From positions 24,270,455 through 24,334,454 of the forward strand of contig OY855903.1 of the NCBI GenBank assembly GCA_963693305.1: a DNA stretch of 64,000 nucleotides. Reading direction: 5' to 3'. This document shows, piece after piece, positions 10,335-23,212 of this stretch (positions are counted from its first letter, which is position 1; each line of letters starts with the position of its first letter). The notes beneath the pieces are model-generated. The model saw nothing but the letters and a program-made list of their open reading frames with translations, searched no databases and had not been told where the DNA came from. A program made the position numbers and the translations under genes. This stretch comes from Meandrina meandrites. Its lineage: Eukaryota; Cnidaria; Anthozoa; Scleractinia; Meandrinidae.

Positions 10335-13300
10335 AACAAGCAACGTTGAAAAACAATCTAGTTTCATCGAAGCCGGACTTCATCATTTACTGCAAAGTGT
10401 AAGCGTAATATCTATATTTTTCGTGAAAACCTCATAGCACTTTGAACTATGGAGCAGCTGAAATATTACACCTTAAAAGTAATTTTAGAAGAGAAATTAT
10501 TAATTTTGTCAATTTGAACTTTGCCCGTACATGGTCAAAGTTTTTTGAGTCGGTTAGTTGAACTTTATTACACATAGTTACCAGCAATGCCCCCTACACA
10601 GAATTATCGTGCCGCACTTGATCTAAAACGAGAAACGTTTTATGTCATCCAGGCATTTGGTCAACTGATCTGGGATGCATATGAAAGTTGTTATTACAAA
10701 GTTAAAATGATGTCTAGCAGCGTTTTAATTATAGCTTAAAAATAAAGTTTTGATAAGGTGTTTAGACATGTCAATTTATATATTACTTTGCCAAGTTTCG
10801 TCTCGGGAATTTCAATGCCCTGTGCTTTTGAGGCTGAACTATGTTTTCAATGCCTAATATTTGACAGTTCGACAGTACGATTTCGACATCGTACGTTGTT
10901 ATTATTGTTATCATACAGTAAAGCTTGACTTAAGAATAACAGTTGATTATTACCAGAAATCCGTAAGGGTTGAAACGTGTTTGCACATGCGATCCATATT
11001 TGGAAAATCATGAGAAAAAAATCAACCAATCAAAATTGCAACATTTGGATTAAATTCACAGCGCGCGCTAGCTCGCGCTAAATAGCGTAATCTTGTTTTT
11101 GAACAAGCTTGGTTGAATAAGAAATTCATTAAGTGTATCCAAGTAAACTTCTCCCGACTACTGAATAAGGATGAAACGGAAAAATTCAACCAAATCTAAA
11201 AGTTTCTGTAAGCAATTTACGGCGTTTAGGTCAGAATTCAAGTAACTTACCGCAAAACCAAAACTTTTATTGCGTGTGTCGTTACGCGTAAAAAGCACTT
11301 GCGTACAAATTCTTCGTCCTTCCAAATATGGAAGGACATATTGCCCTCGGAATCAAGGGCGATTCCTTCCAGACGAATTGTAGTCAACAAAACTGAATAT
11401 TCAAACGCTGTGAGCGCGCGTTACACGTTTCAACACCTTAGAAGTTTCTGTTATTACCTGAATCCATAAATGCACACTTTCAATGTTCAATGTATGTAAA
11501 CCATAATAAGATTCCAAATACGTTTTGTTTTCATTTTGTGTGTGATTAGATCCAACATATGGAGCTATTTAGTACGTCGTGGCACTTCCTATCAATTACG
11601 TCACCAGCACAGATGGACTTAAATTTCTGTAAATCTTTCTACTATTTATTCTTTATATCTTTTAACCACATAAGAAACCATCCTTGACTTTAAGCAAAAC
11701 TAGCATTTTCTTTATGTTTATCTCTATTCTTTCAAGGAAGGATCCCATTCCGCCCACGCAAAAAGTCCCTGTCATGATCAACGAGGAAGTTAATAAGGCA
11801 AAATCAGTTTCTCTTTTTATTTTTGCTTTACTTTAACAACTTACTAAAACACTTCAACAATCTTGCTTCTTTTCACATTTTGGTTCGCAGTTTTATCTTT
11901 TTTACTGTAGACCGTTCTATGCTTGTTGGGTTCTTCTCGAGAGCAAATGCATATATGGTTTTGCTAAGCTAAGCATAATCCCACGGAACATTTTTCTTAC
12001 GGATTACAGCAAGTTTGTTTTCCCAAGCGCGTGATAAACCTTATTAAATTCTGATTCTTCCCTAACGCTGTGTGTTAGTTGAGGCTACCAAACAGTCAAC
12101 TTGATATCATCATTGTGGTCGACCGGACGTTTTGATTAAAAAAATGAAACCCCCTTGGGCCTACTCTGACGTTCATTTGGTATCGTGAGTTTCTTCGACA
12201 ATATTAGGTTCTTCATAAAAAAAACACGGAAATTACCGAAGATTGTAAATTTTGCAACACTGAACAGCACTGGTATACCGTGCAACATCCTGTATGAATC
12301 AAGCTTTCATGTGAATGACAGGCATATTCGTGGTTTAAAACGTGTTAGCAAGTTGAAATTTTAAAAAAGATAATGCTATACACAGAGTTGCAGAATACTA
12401 TGAACTTTGCCGTATGACTTAAAGAGACAAGTGCTTTTGACTAAATTAAAGGTCATAGTTTTAACCCCATTATACAGCTATTTCGAGAAAAAAGCACCAA
12501 AGTGCAAGCGACAAGACTGAAATTATTGCATATTGGCCTAAAGGAAGTGAACAAGTCTGTGTTTTTGCACATGAAAAATTTGTTTTTCCTCTCAGCAGGA
12601 CTTTATCTGAAGCTTTTCTTTTACTGTTCCATGTCTTTGAGTTAAAATTCTGCGTAGCTAAATGCACCTTTTTCCACATGTTTGAAGAGAAAGAAAATGT
12701 GCAAATTTGCATTTGTCTCGTGCAGTAGCTCAATACTACCTTTCGGTCTTGTCGCGTGCACTTGTATGCTTTTTTCCAACAATCTTTCCCAAAATAACTG
12801 TATTTATAAATATACCTGTCTTAATTTTCATTGTAAATTACACATAGTGGGATAAAAAACAACTTAATGTTTTATACTAAGGATTGCCGGTTGTTTAGGC
12901 ATCTATTTGTGTTTTCTATCGTCAGATTGAACGTGTTAAGACATAAAAATATTTCTACCATACGTTTACTGAATATTCTCTACCATAGTGAACATCATGT
13001 ATAATGTCCAATTCATTTATTTAGAGCCGTAGGTACGTTTTGGAAAATTCCATCGAGCGCAATTCATTTCATAAGATGATGTTAATTTCTAAGCGATGTT
13101 AATTTCAAATGACTCAGAGCTACACGACAACAGCTTGTTATTTATTTTTTTTTTTCAGTAAAGGCTTCAGCCCAGCCAAGCCACCCATTCAGCCTTGGCT
13201 TAGTGCAGCGTTTTTGACGTCATAGGTAAGAAGTACGCCGCACACTTAAGACTTACAACTCAACAATAACTTCTTTAACGCATGATTTAAGATTTACTCT

Positions 13301-14117
13301 CTTCTTAGCTTCCATACCTGTAAACCATATTCGAAGCATCAGATTTCTTTTTCTAAGAATAAATGAACGGTGTGACCCTCAAGAATCGACTTGTCTTTAC
13401 ACCGTTGTATTACTACTTCTCAGCAGGAAGAACACCGATGGATTTCAACGATTAACCACGGGACCTTTTTTTAGTCATCGCAACAAAGACCATTTGTACT
13501 TTGGAGAACATGAAACTTCTAACAGTTACAGCTTTAATTTAGACAGAAAAGTAGACGAATACGTATAGTTCATTTATTTCACTTAGTCAAGAGAATATTG
13601 TTTTATTTATTTAGGCTCTTTTTTACATTTTGTCATGGACTTTTCCGGATACCTTTGCGATACGTTTTTGTTATTATATTAGCCCTTTGGTTAGGATTCA
13701 GCCTGTGGGACATCAATTAATTTTATGCACATCGAGAACAGCACGAACAGCAGTGGCTTTGAATTTTGCGGTAAACCAGAGGAAATTTTTCTGTCCTCCC
13801 AAAATGGCACATCTGACACCACGGAGAACATTATACTTATTCTATAAGCTACGTTTTATTTTAAAATTGTTTATTACTTGGGAGTAAAATTGTGGCAATC
13901 GGATTGCCCACAATTTTTCTCCCAAGTAATAATCAATAAGAAGCACCTAGAGTTAATACTAAGTATCCAAGGCCCTCTGGCTTTACCGATATCGTGACTT
14001 TCATCGACAGTGTTTGGGCTGCGTAAGTAATGTTCATCTCTTCAAACGATACCGCCGTTTTAATACCCACACCATTTTTTTCTGGATTGAAATTACCCAA
14101 GTACACGTTCACTATAC
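10335..14117. repeat. Segmental duplication, second copy
   Basis: Paralogue of 6462-8905, stretched by a hAT-like insertion (10954-11450) and other extra sequence between about 11700 and 13300. It ends with a degenerate copy of the family's upstream block (about 13905-14115, including GGCCCTCTGG and GTGTTTGGGCTGCG). No FPDFF-box frame follows, so the gene expected here is absent or beyond recognition. A further partial copy of the upstream block may lie near 12080-12215. No gene is supported inside. Confidence 0.7.
10954..11450. mobile_element. hAT-like MITE with target duplication
   Basis: Inverted ends CAGAAATCCGTAAGGGTTGA (left) and the complement of CAACACCTTAGAAGTTTCTG (right) enclose about 500 bases. 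TTATTAC(C) is repeated at 10947-10954 and 11451-11458, a 7-8 base target duplication, and the ends begin with CAG; both are typical of hAT elements. The paralogous segment near 7410 has a single uninterrupted target. Internally there is a further hairpin around CCATATTTGGAA. No transposase. Confidence 0.75.
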
Positions 14118-15890
14118 TTTGTCTCAAGTGAATTGCGTACCGAGAATAAAGCAGCCTTGAAAACTTTTGAAAGTTCCATTATTTCAACTTCATAACTTCA
14201 CACTGATACTGGCGTTTTGACGACATACTATGCATTGTTTTCTCAACAACATTACGTCTTGCATGTCAAGATCAAAGGAGTTCAGTTTGTTTTCACTTGG
14301 TTGTTAAGGTATACATGTATTTTGTTTAAAACGATTTCAAAGATTTGATTCTCAAAAACAAAATTATGGGAGAGAAGGAGAAAAAATCTCTGAACCAGAG
14401 AGTTGACGATCTTTTTCCTTTGCCTCTTTGCCAAACCTGTTAAACCTTTTTCACGCGCCCTTTGTGATTGGTGCCTGAGGCTTTCGCGGTCGGTTAATGT
14501 ATTCTGCTATTCTCCCCCACTTCAATGAATAACTTATATCTTTCTATTGAACATCAACATTTACGTCCGACATCTGCCTAAAGCGTATTAAACACCCTGT
14601 TTTTCATTCTTATCCTAAAGGTTTGTTAGAGTCGTGACTCTTTCAAACAAGTTTTTCTTCTCCTCTAAGATATATTAGCAACGTTTTATGTTAGGGAGCC
14701 ATCATTTTGGTTACTTCTGTGGTTATTTCATCTGCTGAATGAGCCACTTCCGTAAACATTCGGATATTAAAAAGTGATCCGATATGATATTTTCTAATCG
14801 CGTCACGCTATTTGTTGTTATCAGAAAGCCATGGTCCTGTGTTATGAAAACACTGCTGAGCAACCAAATTTGAGGGAATATTCTTTTCACGCTGTGTCCG
14901 ACGATTATTTAGCAAGATTCATCGAATTCGTGCCACAGAAATATCATTAGTATTCAGAGTTGACATACCGCTAGCACGAATTAGTAGCATTTTGACTTTA
15001 ATCTTGAAATTGAGGAAATCGTAAAGAGTTGCATTGCTTCTTATGGTTTTGAATGATTCTTTTCGACCAATTGCAAAAATCTGTCTTAAGAAATATGGCT
15101 TTGAGACCAAATAAATGAAGGTACTTGTCCCTTCTATTGCTCGCCCTCCGGCATTCATATTATTCAAACTTTTACGACAGCTCTTTACATTTATTTTTCT
15201 CCTCTTTTTTAAGATACGCTAAATACGTACTATAGGGGTAAATACTGGTGCCTGAATCACTTTAAACCGACTGTTTTATAGAAGCTGATAAAAATAACTC
15301 CCACACGAAGGCGGCTCTTTTACTTTGTTTGTGCGTACTCTGTAAGGCCTCGGAGACGCCAACTTTATTTACCTTGAAATTTAACGAGTATAAGTCTAAA
15401 AACATATCTTTGTCCGTAAACTGCGTAAACGACATTTAGACGTAAAAGATGACACCCCTTAACAAAGAAATGAAAAAATTGGAGTAAACATTGCCATCAT
15501 CATGACGGGCAATGTAAGTGTTGTTTTTCCAGCTGCGCAGATAATTTTGTAGCACGTTTCAGGACTTTTTTTTTTAGAAAAATATATTGACTGGCCAATA
15601 TTAAACGATCAAAACTTTCCATAAAGCATTCAGAAAGCACTACGTTGGCCGTCGTCAGGTTTCAAACGAAAATTGTTTTTCGCCGGATAAGGCAAATCCC
15701 ACGCACGTCAGAGCGTTTCGTCAACAGGCCATGTTTTCATTGCTCATAACGCAGGTGTGTATATCGCGTGCAACGTCAGCCGACGCTTTGTGGGATTTAC
15801 GAAATTGGAAAAGAGATTTGCTGTCAGGGCGTACGTTAGCGGCGGATAACAATGTGTTCTAGAAGTTCTTATTTTTAAACAAAGGAGCTC
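14118..15890. other. Intergenic, upstream of copy E
   Basis: No gene supported. The last few hundred bases are less AT-rich and lead into the promoter of copy E. Confidence 0.45.
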
Positions 15891-15896
15891 CGGGGG

Positions 15897-15905
15897 ATAA
15901 ATAGC
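15897..15905 (+). promoter_or_regulatory. TATA box of copy E
   Basis: GATAAATAG lies 120 bases before the ATG at 16025, placing a start site near 15930. There is no ATG between that point and 16025, so the first ATG of the predicted transcript opens the long frame. Confidence 0.5.
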
Positions 15906-16024
15906 TTGCATCTAAATAGAAGCAGGTTAGATCCACCACGACTAAGCGACACAACAAGGAACAAGTACTGGTGTTTCACTAAATCGAAAGTAGGAAAGAG
16001 AGAGCACATCAGTCGAGCTAAACG

Positions 16025-16495
16025 ATGAAGCAAAATGTTCCGTTTCTACCAAGACTTAAAATGACACGACACCTTAGCACGATCGTGGAAGGGAGAGAAG
16101 AAAACGAAGAGGTCAGTGATGCTAGCGGGCTGCTTGGCAGACCGGGTGAAAATAGACACAAGAGATTCAATCGAAGGGTGCACTCGTGTAGTGACATCCC
16201 TGTAGCTAGGGATAGGAACAAAGAACACGATGCTTTAATTCTTCCTCCGTTGACAAATCCTGAGAAAACTCAGAGACAAACCACATATGGTAGCGTGAAA
16301 GGGCCAAGAGGGAATCAGAAAATGGTTGGCAGTACTGACAATATATTCCCGGATTTTAGACCTCCTGATAGAACTAGGAGTATTATGGACATTAAGGTTT
16401 CGAAATATTCCTCGCGATCAAAATCGAACGCTGAAGACAGTTTTACTCAAAACAAGGAGAACATTGTTGCCTCGTGGCTTCAATTCTTTGGATAA
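16025..16495 (+). CDS. FPDFF-box family copy E, intact, 156 residues
   Basis: A single uninterrupted frame starts at a true ATG, the first after a TATA box. It has the acidic N-terminal box TRHLSTIVEGREENEE (14-29), a basic stretch HKRFNRRVHSCSD (45-57), the core NIFPDFRPPD (106-115), a KEN tripeptide at 144-146 and the terminal tail ASWLQFFG (149-156). The tail resembles copy J (NWMQFFG) and copies A-D (ESWMMYFG). No signal peptide or membrane segment is visible; the sequence is rich in charged and polar residues and looks largely disordered, so an intracellular protein is likely. It is an isolated, intact copy 7 kb from the damaged A-D group. Function unknown; I do not recognise the family. 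Confidence 0.8.
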   Translation: MKQNVPFLPRLKMTRHLSTIVEGREENEEVSDASGLLGRPGENRHKRFNRRVHSCSDIPVARDRNKEHDALILPPLTNPEKTQRQTTYGSVKGPRGNQKMVGSTDNIFPDFRPPDRTRSIMDIKVSKYSSRSKSNAEDSFTQNKENIVASWLQFFG

Positions 16496-19245
16496 TCATC
16501 ATCTAGTGCATGGAAGGATCTGCACAACGATCACAGCCCAGGGGTGCAATACAAAGAGACATCCTGGCCGTTCTCTGAGAATCATGGAAAAACAAGAACG
16601 TGCTACAGATGCAAACTTTCAACGCCCATTTAAGTGGTTCGCAAGAATTAAATTGATAAGAGCGCTGCTGTGATTTACTTGTTCACTGCGCTCACGTTTA
16701 TGTCTCAGTACAGTGAGAATAGTCTCTGTCTATATATTATTTGTAACATCGTGCGAAATTGAGGAAAACAAAGAATAGAGAAGTTGACATTAGCAGAAAT
16801 TAAATGCCTCTATTTTAAAAAGGAAAAATATATTTTTTGTATTAAAGGATAATATTTCCACTCATTTTTGTTCATTTTATACGCTTGTATGTTGAATTGT
16901 TTTTCTTCGCGTATGACGCTTTCTGTCACTTGGTTTTGCCATATACCTACTAACCAAAATAATATGGTTGTTCCAATTTATGACTTTGGCTATCGTATCT
17001 ACCAGGAGTACCCAATGTTTGGATTATATTCCTATTATTGTATAACTTATATTATATTTTACAAAATATAGTATGCAAATTTTTGGTATTAATTTTGAAA
17101 TATTGAGCTCGTGATATCCTGCGTTTTTCTCTCGAAACGCGTTTTCAGTCCATATTGAAATTTTCTTTTTCATTCATCATTTTCATTTCCCAAGATAGTT
17201 GATATCTGCCAACGATGCCTTGAGCGCGCACTCGTTAGTTAGTTGATTTACAGCTGTAGCTGTCTTGACCGACCTTACAAATTGATGCTGCACGTACACG
17301 GAACCTAGAGAACAATTCAATTTGAGGGCTTTGTGAAAGCATCAGCAGGAGTGTTTTCGTGCTTGCAGTTATCTGACAAATAAGACATGAAAAAGTATAC
17401 TTTTCTACCATCCATCAAAAAAAGATCACAGTACAGTAGAAGATTTACAAAATTATTTTGGGGAGAATCTCTACAAAGATAAAGAAAATCATTGTAACGG
17501 TATTACTTCAGCAAACCTTTTACCATATACTTAAAATAATCAGATAATTTTTTCTAATGTTGAATACATCTCTCATTATAATACGGCAGGACTCTTGTTG
17601 TGCGAGGCTAATTGTATAACTAAAGTGGCTTAGTAATATTATTTCGAAAAAGACCTACTATCCTCCAGACGTTTCTATTGTTAAGGCTAAGCTTGGAGCC
17701 AAATGTTTGAATGTTTGCGAGGAAACGATCAGACACCATATGTATTTCGCAATCCAACCACCGGAAAATATATTTGTTTAATTGTCTCGCTTGTCGATAA
17801 AAATGTTTAAAACTAAAACTTATCAGTTATTTTTGGATGGATAATTTCCACAAATTCAATATTTGCTAGTGCGCGTGAATATAGAAATCCTCTTCGTTAA
17901 TTTTGTAATTTACAATGCAAATAAACTGGACGTTTTGCGTATTTTGACCGGCGTTCTCACTTCCTGTGAGAAGGAAAACCTTTTTATATATCATACAGAA
18001 TTTTGTTAGAATTATGAGGTAATTTTTCCCATGAGAGACGGCTGCATTCATCATTCATCATTTATCAACTAGATTTCAGTTAGAAATCTAGATCTGAGTC
18101 GAAATTAAGGCAGCGGGTCCTCACATGCTTCGCTCATATAAGTGAAAGAAAGCCCGCCATCATGGGTTTAAAAATGCCATATGTCAGTTTCAATTTGGGC
18201 CCTTCAATTATCTGTTGAAAGTAAAACTGTGGTCACCGTTTCTAACTTGACAGGTGGATGCATTTTGAGATGTGTCCGTTGGTAGTTGAATTATTTCGAC
18301 AGTTGTCTTTTAAGGCCCGGTTGTCAGATCCTTTTGATATTCCGGTAATGATTTATCAGTTTAAATTAAATATTATAAGCTTTACAAACGTACTGTTTTT
18401 TTTTGTTGTTGTTTTTTTTTCAAGTAAGAATTTAAAATGTGTTTTAGGGCCATCTTACCGCTCTTACACTTCGAAATACATGTAATGTCTAATATATATT
18501 TTTCATTTCTTGGGAATCATATATTCAGCTCGTCGAATGACTATGTTCTAGCCAGTACGTGGTTTTCTGTTTATTTTAAATTATTCTGTATTTCACCTCG
18601 CGGGTAATCATAAAGATAATTTGCTGGCCAAGTTCCACTATATTTCGTATGGATATTAATTCACGAACGACAGAGCTATGAAACCATTTATAACTTTAAA
18701 TGAATGGAGTAGTTTTAGGCAAAGGTCACGCAACTGCTGTGCAAGCTTTGTGTTGACCATAAATAACAGGAACCAACTGGCCTTGCGTTCGTTTCTCATC
18801 TCCCATCCACTTCCCGTCACTTCCTCCTCCCTCCCCTCCCCTCTCCCCGCCTATTCTCGAGCGAAAGCTGATGCCTAAATAGTTGACAGTGATTTATATC
18901 TGCGGTACTCTCTTTATTGCTTTTTAAGATGTCTGATGAAATGTTCTCTTGACATCGATAACAATAATGTGTCCATTGATAAAGCGCTACCGTAACTTTG
19001 ATCTAAGCAATACATGAAGTTTTCTTCAGACAACGGAGTCGAGTTGAAAATATTTGTATTGGGCTGGACAATGTAATGGGCAACCAATTCAGGAATATTA
19101 ATTTAGTTTAAAAATGCTTTTTATATTTTTTCCTAATTTGCCATGTTTTTATTATCATGATGGAGAAATAACTTAAAATGGTACCTTTACAGGTTAGGTA
19201 CAAGATGTCGAAATTAAGGTACAACCGATCTCTTGCGTCTTACAA
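16496..19245. other. 3' flank of E and intergenic DNA
   Basis: The 3' flank of E is AT-rich, with a run of T- and A-rich words near 16800-16860 where polyadenylation is plausible. A small hairpin lies near 18070-18095 (TAGATTTCAGTTAGAAATCTA). Nothing else is supported. Confidence 0.45.
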
Positions 19246-19454
19246 TAGACCATTTTACAATTGTCTGCTTGGAGTTGACCTTGAATTGATACATACCTCA
19301 CTGCTTTTGTTTTGCAAATCAAGCTGTTCTGATGCTAACTAGTTTCATTTATAGGAGGAAAAAAGCAGAGAGGTTTGTATCAATGCAAGGTCAACTCCAG
19401 CCTCGCTACCAATCACAGGCCAGGTCACTAAGCAGACAACTGTAAAATGGCCTA
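19246..19454. mobile_element. MITE with long inverted arms
   Basis: The left end TAGACCATTTTACAATTGTC and the right end, its near complement (GACAACTGTAAAATGGCCTA), enclose about 210 bases. A second complementary pair lies inside (GGAGTTGACCTTGAATTGAT against ATCAATGCAAGGTCAACTCC), so the whole element can fold back. It is non-coding. A run of 13 G lies just beyond it at 19481-19493. Confidence 0.75.
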
Positions 19455-19493
19455 TTCTTTCAGTGGCAACTGGCTGGGGTGGGGGGGGGGGGG

Positions 19494-20091
19494 ATTACCG
19501 TGCGGGGACCCTGCACGCGGGTATGTTAAGATGTAGCGTTAGGTATCAGCTTGAGTCCAAGCTAAGTCATAAACCAATTAAACGATGAATTTAAATACAT
19601 CCAAACGTACTGATTAAAAGGTAAATAAAGGCATGGGCAAAAATATCTACAACGCATGACTATTTAGATCACAGCACTTGGAGATTTATGCCTTTATTTA
19701 CCAGTATTTATTAAGGAACTCGATCATGCAAAAAGAGGAAACTTTCGACAATTTAACAGAGCGCACAGAGCTTCGTGGAAATAAACTCCCACCGAACGCA
19801 GGGAAATAACATTTAGATAAAATATAAAGTAGTTACCATTTCAAGAATTACCCTGCAAAAGTCATGAACTAAGCCTTATTTCACTTCAAGAGTCTTCCAT
19901 GAATTCTTACAATAAGAAAAGTCTTCGACAAATTTAATCTTAAGCCTTATAGCCTGGTACCTATAACCGAGTATCTTCGTATCGTTCCGTTTATTTGTGA
20001 ACACAGGTCCTCCAAATGTCCTGATTCTGGTCTTTCTCGGAATCAAAGATCTGTCCTCCGTTCATTTATTATATATACTCTTCTTAATTGG
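19494..20091. other. Intergenic, 3' of copy F
   Basis: No gene supported. It would contain the 3' untranslated region of copy F, which is transcribed leftward. Confidence 0.45.
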
Positions 20092-20361
20092 CTATTTTAT
20101 CCCAAATTCACTCTTGTACCAGTCTTCAATGCCACGTGGGCTATTTTCGGTTTCACCCTCACTGATCGTTCTTTCACGCTGAACGTTCTTGTGGCGTATG
20201 TCACACGGGTGAAAGAAATCTGGAAAAATTGCCATGGCACTTGTTAAATCATCACCATCAAAACTGTTCTGCACTGAATTCTTTAAACTTTCTGATGTTT
20301 TTGAGAAGAAAGACGCAGAAACAGCATCGGGTGTAGACGGCGCTTTGACGTATCTATTCAT
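20092..20361 (-). CDS. FPDFF-box family copy F, intact, 89 residues
   Basis: A short uninterrupted frame starts at a true ATG (complement of 20359-20361). It contains DDLTSAMAIFPDFFHP (37-52), the family core in its - strand form with an aspartate and an alanine before it, as in G, H and I. It ends DWYKSEFGIK (80-89), matching EWVRKEYGM of copy G. The middle is polar. A TATA-like GATATATAAG (complement of 20452-20461) predicts a start near 20425, and no ATG lies between that and 20361, which supports the chosen start. It is the smallest complete member. Function unknown. Confidence 0.7.
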   Translation of the reverse strand: MNRYVKAPSTPDAVSASFFSKTSESLKNSVQNSFDGDDLTSAMAIFPDFFHPCDIRHKNVQRERTISEGETENSPRGIEDWYKSEFGIK

Positions 20362-20451
20362 GTTAACTTTGTTTCCCTGCCGAGGTGTGCTTGATAGTTC
20401 CTCCCTTCAAAGGCAAAGTGATAACTGGCTTAATCGTTGCCAATATTCTTC

Positions 20452-20461
20452 TTATATATCT
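20452..20461 (-). promoter_or_regulatory. TATA box of copy F
   Basis: GATATATAAG on the - strand lies about 90 bases before the start of copy F. An ATTGG (CCAAT complement) follows a few bases downstream rather than upstream, so only the TATA box is scored. Confidence 0.4.
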
Positions 20462-20469
20462 TGTAAAAT

Positions 20470-21597
20470 ATTCTTTGCGTTGCGTTGAGGGGAGTCGTGC
20501 TTCAATCAATGCTGTTTTGGCAAGTGCATCTCTTTTAAGAAATAGCAGGAATATTGGTACTTATAAGCTCTTTAAATTAGATCACGTATCATTCCTTTTT
20601 GTAAATAGATGTGGTAACATAAGAGACAAAAAGGTTTTAATAATTTGTTTTGTAGCTCTATCATTTGCTTATTCTAATGTAAACAACTATAAGGAAACTA
20701 GTTACGCGCTTGTCTTATTTGTGATAACAGCTTGATATCTAATAGTTTTCCGGCCTGTTCAATTACAACTTCAGCAAGTCATTGTAGTTCGATTTCAATA
20801 CTTAAATATAGCATAGAATATTGGGCTCAATGAATTGTTTATCCATTCAATATTTTTTTCCTTTTTCAATTTAAAAAGATAATTAATACCATTCGAATGA
20901 AAAGCGACACGGTATGGGTCTTATCTGCACCCATCAGTATAATAGCCTTACCATAGGATATAAGGCACTATCACGAGCTCGCTGTCACCTTTGTTTGTAC
21001 AATCGTACAATAGAAAGTGTACGTGGAGAAAGCCCTGTAATATATTCAATTTACATTTGAAATCGATCATTGTGTTTAGCTATGAAATGTAAATTACTTC
21101 ATTTCATTTTTATTAAGGATCGGTCACGTCTATAAGTTTCAAAATTAATGGAATTGAGTATTTTGTTGTTTCTCACCAGGGTTTCAGGTTTTCCGGTATC
21201 CCTCCAGCTGTCCATCCACAAAACCAACATCTTTTAATTTATTTAATATGTATCGGAGGGCCACAGGTTTGCTTATGTTAAATTACACAGTTCTATAAGA
21301 GTATTCGATTTTGAGCAATATAAAGTTTCTGTTTATGGGAGTATTTGAAGATAAACCCGGGTCAGATCAGTTCTGACCGCAAATCTGATGGTGTAATCAC
21401 AGCCTACGTGCGGATTTCCAAATGTTTTGTTTTGGAATAATAGAATTCATTATTGCATTTTTCAGTTGCATTTAATTCTGGCCTCCCTCGTTCAAGACGT
21501 GCATATCCCATCGCACCTGAAAGTGTTTTGCATGGCTGGTTGGAAAACATGGATTCCCGGATTCCGGAACCGGAATACTGGGAATTCTCGGAATACA
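20470..21597. other. Intergenic, no gene seen
   Basis: AT-rich DNA between the promoter of copy F and the inverted-repeat element at 21.6 kb. No frame is supported. Confidence 0.45.
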
Positions 21598-21795
21598 GAA
21601 AATATTTAAGACGGAATCCACCAGGACGTCGAGTAATATTTATTTAAGTTGGACAAAAATCGAGTACCAGAATAATTTAAATCCTATTGCGTTATTTTCT
21701 ACCCTAAATAAAAGGTAAAGATGTAAGTAATTATCCCTGATAACACCGACAACAACTTCTTATCAGAGTCTTAGAAAATGAATTTCAAAGTTCAC

Positions 21796-23212
21796 AAGTT
21801 AGTTAGTTAGTTCTCTTCACGCCATGAGGCGCATAAGGCTGTAACTGTCTCTCGACAACTAGCCCTGTCTTGCGCTGCGCCCCTGACTTCCGACCAGCTG
21901 GACCATCTCTTTTGCCTGGATTCTTTTGCCACTGTCCTTCTCCATGTGGTTTTGGGTCGTCCCACTTTTCTCTTCCCTTCAGGTTGCCACTCCATTGCCA
22001 CTATGCAGTCATCATTCCTCTCCTTTCTGAGCACGTGGCCAATCCGATTCCATCTTCTCCTTCGGATTTCATCGCTGATCTTCTTTACGCCTGTTATTTG
22101 TGAAATTGTGTCGTTTCGGATGCGTTGCGGCCACCAAATTCTTAGAATCCGTCTCAGGCACATGAACTGAAATCTATCCAGTTTCTTCTCCTCAGCAGCT
22201 GTTAGTTTCCATGCTTCGCACCCATACAAAAGAACTGGTCGTACTAAGGTCTTAAACAGTTTGATTTTTGTATTCCGACCAATGCTCCGTGTGTTCCAGA
22301 TGTTCATCAAGTTGAAAAATGCTCCTTGCGCCTTACTTAGATGTTTCTTGATGTCTTCTGTGCCACCACCCTCTTTTGTCACAGTCGCACCCAGATATAC
22401 AAACTCTTCGACGTCTTCTACTTCCTCTCTTCCAATCATTACTTTGTCTTCTCTTCGTGAATTCATTCTCATAACTTTGCATTTTTGAGCATTCAGTTTC
22501 AGGCCAACTCTTCCTGCGTTATCTACCAGTCGGTTGGTCTTGTTCTGTACGTGTTCGTATTTTGATGAAATTAGGACTATATCGTCAGCAAAGTCGAGGT
22601 CTTCAAGTGTACTTGTGAAATTCCATCTGATGCCATTTCTATGGGTTTCTGTTGTTCTGCGCATTGTCCAGTCAACAGTAAGCAGGAACAGGAAGCCTGA
22701 CATGACGCATCCTTGTTTAACGCCAGTGGTGATCTTAAACCATCTTGTTTGCTCTCCCTCGTCCAGTACAGAACACTCAAAGTCGTCATACATGATCTTC
22801 ACCATTGTTATCAGCTTGTCAGGGATGCCATAGGCTTTCATGATTCTCCACAGTCCTTCGCGGTGTACAGAGTCGAAAGCTTTTTCGAAGTCGACAGAGT
22901 GTGCATAGAATGTTGCCTGCCACTCATTGACCTGTTCTATGATGTTACGGAGGATGAATATTTGATCGACTGTGCTCTTATTCTTTCGAAATCCAGCTTG
23001 TTCTTTTCTGAGTACATGATCTACTCCGTTTTGTATTCTCTCAATGATGACTCTCCCCATTACTTTGCTTGCCACAGGTAACAATGTCACACCACGCCAA
23101 TTCTTGCACTCTTTCAAATCTCCTCGTTTTGGTATTTTCACTATCAAGCCTTTCTTCCATTGGTCAGGTACACAAGGTATAGGCAAATTCTCACGTGCAG
23201 CCATTTTGTAAA
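21796..23212 (-). CDS. LINE reverse transcriptase, 5'-truncated
   Basis: The open frame runs from 23204 down to 21807 (465 residues). It covers most of a non-LTR reverse transcriptase: VDFEKAFDSV (104-113, palm aspartate), TTGVKQGC (159-166), LDFADDIVL (203-211, an FADD form of the YADD box), then VYLGATVTKEG, and C-terminal RRRRWNRIGHVLR and GRPKTTWRR. The endonuclease and everything upstream of the finger region are missing, so it is a dead 5'-truncated copy. The sequence ends in a short TAAC repeat (21796-21810) typical of LINE 3' tails. The domain style resembles RTE-type or related clades; the clade is inference. The ATG at 23204 is simply the first within the truncated frame. Confidence 0.9.
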
